From positions 1 through 7,851 of the forward strand of contig JAIRVC010000198.1 of assembly GCA_031254095.1 (NCBI GenBank): a stretch of 7,851 nucleotides of DNA. The letters are read 5' to 3'. A program made the position numbers and the translations under genes. Of the stretch, positions 5,806 through 7,851 are shown one piece after another. A model generated the notes under the pieces. It was not told the origin of the DNA and did not search any database. It saw only the letters and a list, made by a program, of their open reading frames with translations. Position 1 is the stretch's first letter. The number at the start of each line of letters is the position of its first letter. The DNA is from Acidobacteriota bacterium. Its GTDB lineage: Bacteria; Acidobacteriota; UBA6911.

Positions 5806-7170
5806 TCAAACATTATCCGCGCTGTTTTCGGGCAGAAGCTGCGCCGCTTCCGAGGCGGGCAGTTCCTCGACCCTGGCAAGCCTGCCGGTTATAACGCGGT
5901 GCCGCTGGGAGGCTTCGCTGATTTCACGTCCCGCGGCATCAAGCTTCTTTTGCACGTTTTCAAGCGTGTCTCCAAATTTTCCGAACTGCGTCTTTATCGC
6001 GCCGAGCATTTTCCAGACTTCGCTGGAACGTTTTTCAATGGCCAGCGTGCGAAATCCCATTTGCAGGCTGTTGAGCAGGGCGGCAAGCGTGGTCGGCCCC
6101 GCGATCAGCACGCGGCATTCGCGCTGGATTTTATCGACGAGCCCGGGGCGGCGAAGCGTTTCCGCGTACAGCCCTTCAGTGGGCAGAAACAGGATGCCGA
6201 AATCGGTTGTATGCGGCGGAGCGATATATTTATCGCGTATTTCACGGGCGCTGCTTTCGATATTTGCGGCAAGCGCGCGGGCGGCGGTCTCCACGCCCTC
6301 GGCGTCCGCGCGGGCGGCGGCGTCCGCAAGCCGCTCGTAATCCTCTTTTGGAAATTTCGAATCAATGGGAAGCCAGACGGGTTTGCCGTCGGCGTCGCGC
6401 CCCGGCAGTTTGACGGCGAACTCCACAATATTGTCGCTGCGCGGCCTGGGTTTTACGTTGGCTTCGTATTGATCGGGCTGAAGCAGTGTTTCAAGTATGA
6501 GCGCAAGCTGATACTCGCCCCATGTGCCGCGATTTTTGACATTTGTAAGCACGCGCTTGAGGTCGCCTACGTCGGCCGCGACCGCGCGCATCTCGCCCAT
6601 CGACTGAATGACTTTGTCGAGATTGTCCCCGACGAGTTTGAATGATTCCGAAAGCCGTTTCTCAAGCGTAGATTGCAGCTTCTCGTCCACGGTCAGGCGC
6701 ATCTGCTCAAGCTTTTCGTCGTTTTTCGCGATTATTCCTTCGAGCCGGGCGTCAAGCGTCTTTCTGGTCTCGGCGGCGGCGGCGGTCAGTTCCACGCGGG
6801 TTCTGTCGAGTTTGCCGTCCAGTGTTTCAGTCAGCTTTTCAATCCGGGCGTCAAGCGTCTTGCGCGTTTCCGCGGCGGCGGCGTTCTGGCGGTCGGACGA
6901 CTCGCCAAATTTTTGAGATGTGGATTCACTCAATCTGTCCAGACGGTTGTCAACAGCCATGCGAACAGCTTCAAGACGGTTGTTTGTTTCCGTTTTGAGT
7001 TCCGCTTCGACGCGGCGCAGTTCCGATATAACCGCGTCAATACCTGATTTTAAGGCAGCGGCAACATCGTCCGTCCCGGAGGCCGACGCGCGGCGCTTTA
7101 CAATCGCGATAATTAAAATCACAATCAGCGCGGAGAGAGCACCGATAATAAGCAGATATAATTTTTCCAT
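5806..7170 (-). CDS. rmuC: DNA recombination protein RmuC family
   Basis: A 454-residue RmuC homologue, close to the usual family length. An N-terminal membrane helix (about 4-24, followed by KRR) is followed by a long coiled coil to about residue 200 and then the RmuC domain. The domain shows NRGTWGEYQL with Glu219, a strand ending in VEFAVKLPG, LPIDSKFP with Asp270 and Lys272 (the PD-(D/E)XK-like site), then FGILFLPTEGLYAE and LIAGPTTLAALLNSLQMGF. RmuC is thought to limit DNA rearrangements, such as inversions at short inverted repeats, as a predicted membrane-anchored nuclease. The coiled coil contains a 33-residue duplication: AAAAETRKTLDAR at 97-109 and again at 130-142. The ATG at 7170 has only a weak GGAAA site. 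The gene follows the beta-CASP gene on the same strand after 68 nt, a gap filled by a hairpin-heptamer unit. Confidence 0.93.
   Translation of the reverse strand: MEKLYLLIIGALSALIVILIIAIVKRRASASGTDDVAAALKSGIDAVISELRRVEAELKTETNNRLEAVRMAVDNRLDRLSESTSQKFGESSDRQNAAAAETRKTLDARIEKLTETLDGKLDRTRVELTAAAAETRKTLDARLEGIIAKNDEKLEQMRLTVDEKLQSTLEKRLSESFKLVGDNLDKVIQSMGEMRAVAADVGDLKRVLTNVKNRGTWGEYQLALILETLLQPDQYEANVKPRPRSDNIVEFAVKLPGRDADGKPVWLPIDSKFPKEDYERLADAAARADAEGVETAARALAANIESSAREIRDKYIAPPHTTDFGILFLPTEGLYAETLRRPGLVDKIQRECRVLIAGPTTLAALLNSLQMGFRTLAIEKRSSEVWKMLGAIKTQFGKFGDTLENVQKKLDAAGREISEASQRHRVITGRLARVEELPASEAAQLLPENSADNV
6745..6861 (-). repeat. 99-bp-period internal duplication in rmuC coiled coil
   Basis: An 18-bp block is identical at 6745-6762 and 6844-6861, exactly 99 bp apart, within a longer similar stretch that encodes AAAAETRKTLDAR twice. 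The 33-residue period equals three hendecads, so the copy extends the coiled coil without changing its register. Confidence 0.7.
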
Positions 7171-7190
7171 CGGAATTTCCGCGCCGCCCC

Positions 7191-7238
7191 TACTAGCCCC
7201 TAGCCACTAACCACTAGCCCCTGACCGCCGCAGGCGGC
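7191..7238. repeat. GC hairpin plus four heptamer repeats, right unit (inverted)
   Basis: Read on the - strand, this is GCCGCC-TGC-GGCGGT (7238-7224; five Watson-Crick pairs plus a G-T), then C, then heptamers AGGGGCT, AGTGGTT, AGTGGCT, AGGGGCT (7222-7195) and AGTA. Order and spacing match the left unit at 5677-5723 in the opposite orientation. It fills nearly the whole gap between the beta-CASP stop and the rmuC start. The hairpin directly follows the TAG of the beta-CASP gene, so it could stabilise or end that transcript. Confidence 0.65.
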
Positions 7239-7851
7239 CTAAAAAGTATATATTTCCTCATGTTTCGGAATGTGCGTTTTCCATCCCAGTTTCTGTTCGA
7301 TTTCCGCCGCCAGCGCCTTTGACGATTCCTCCTCGCCGTGAACCACAAACGTCATCTTTGGCGGCTTTTGGAATTTTCCGAGCCATCGCATGATCTCATC
7401 AGCGTCCGCATGTGCGGAAAATGCCTCGATCGTGCGAATCTGGGCGCGCACGGGCACTTCCTCGCCATGAATTTTGATATACCTTGCGCCGTCGCGGATC
7501 AGTTGTCCGCGCGTCCCCACTCCCTGATAGCCGACAAAAATAACCGTGTTGCGCGAATCAGGCAGCCTGTATTTCAGATGGTGCAAAACGCGCCCGCCCG
7601 TCGCCATGCCGCTCGCGGAAACGATTATCGCGGGATAGCGGATATCGTTGATCTTCTGCGATTCATCCTTGGTATGCACAAATTCCATATTGCCGGAAAG
7701 AATCGGACATTCGCCCGTCTCGCGCCAAACCGCCTTCGCGTCTTCCTCGAAATCATCAATGTATCGGCAAAAGACGTCCGTAACGCGCCGCGCCATTGGA
7801 CTGTCAACAAAAATCGGCAGATCCGGAATCGCGCGCCGCTCCTTCATGTCG
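7239..7851 (-). CDS. Beta-CASP metallo-beta-lactamase RNase-like protein (C-terminal part, 5' end outside window)
   Basis: The frame is open to the window edge. The ATG at 7847 is unlikely to be the start: about 203 residues remain, where the family has about 450-540, and the N-terminal HxHxDH metallo-beta-lactamase motifs are missing. The visible part is the beta-CASP and C-terminal portion. IPDLPIFVDSPMA contains the beta-CASP acidic motif, IIVSASGMATGGRVLHHL is strongly conserved, EAFSAHADADEIMRWL carries the motif C histidine, and FVVHGEEESSKAL is the last metal-site strand. Members related to CPSF-73/RNase J-type enzymes process or degrade RNA in the cytoplasm. The closest bacterial relatives are annotated as MBL-fold exonucleases or RNA-processing proteins of uncertain substrate. 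rmuC lies 68 nt downstream on the same strand and may be co-transcribed. Confidence 0.9.
   Translation of the reverse strand, partial: DMKERRAIPDLPIFVDSPMARRVTDVFCRYIDDFEEDAKAVWRETGECPILSGNMEFVHTKDESQKINDIRYPAIIVSASGMATGGRVLHHLKYRLPDSRNTVIFVGYQGVGTRGQLIRDGARYIKIHGEEVPVRAQIRTIEAFSAHADADEIMRWLGKFQKPPKMTFVVHGEEESSKALAAEIEQKLGWKTHIPKHEEIYTF

Noticed and set aside
5899..6645. Long + strand open frame opposite rmuC
   Set aside because: It is antisense to the well-supported rmuC, has no recognisable protein motif, and arises from GC-rich codon use.
5677..7238. Composite transposon or IS-flanked cassette around rmuC
   Set aside because: The inverted units are about 48 bp of hairpin plus heptamers, with no transposase and no visible target-site duplication. 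They are reported as repeats only.

Overview
The window is bacterial chromosomal DNA at ordinary coding density, fairly GC-rich in genes with AT-rich gaps. There is no phage or IS gene. A secreted VOC protein, a small DUF4845-like membrane protein and an RmuC protein fit a diderm bacterium. The DUF4845-like and secreted VOC types recall Acidobacteriota and similar phyla, but this is a weak guess and the sequence does not settle the taxon.

Layout. Positions 1-2797 (+ strand) hold a one-carbon/methionine group. It starts with the 3' part of a stand-alone B12-dependent methionine synthase activation-domain protein, followed by a stand-alone homocysteine-binding (MetH N-terminal-like) methyltransferase and an amidohydrolase of the MTA/SAH/aminofutalosine deaminase type. 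The first two look like pieces of a split corrinoid methionine synthase, with the cobalamin and folate/methyl-donor parts presumably elsewhere. The amidohydrolase would act on adenosyl by-products of the same cycle or in menaquinone synthesis.

From 2794 every gene is on the - strand. The first converges on the amidohydrolase so tightly that the stop codons overlap: a small one-TM protein (2794-3180). Next are a secreted two-domain VOC protein (3280-4050), a AAA ATPase of the DUF4143 type (4235-5545), rmuC (5806-7170) and the C-terminal part of a beta-CASP metallo-beta-lactamase RNase-like protein (7239 to the window edge).

The most notable non-coding structures are two. (1) Upstream of the AAA ATPase lie three copies of a 16-bp palindrome (core AATAATTATT) at an exact 32-bp period, about three helical turns, which looks like an operator or iteron-like protein-binding array. 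(2) Two matching units, each a GC hairpin plus four degenerate 7-bp tandem repeats, lie in inverted orientation on either side of rmuC. A 22-bp exact repeat is also shared between the inside of the ATPase gene and the leader of the VOC gene.
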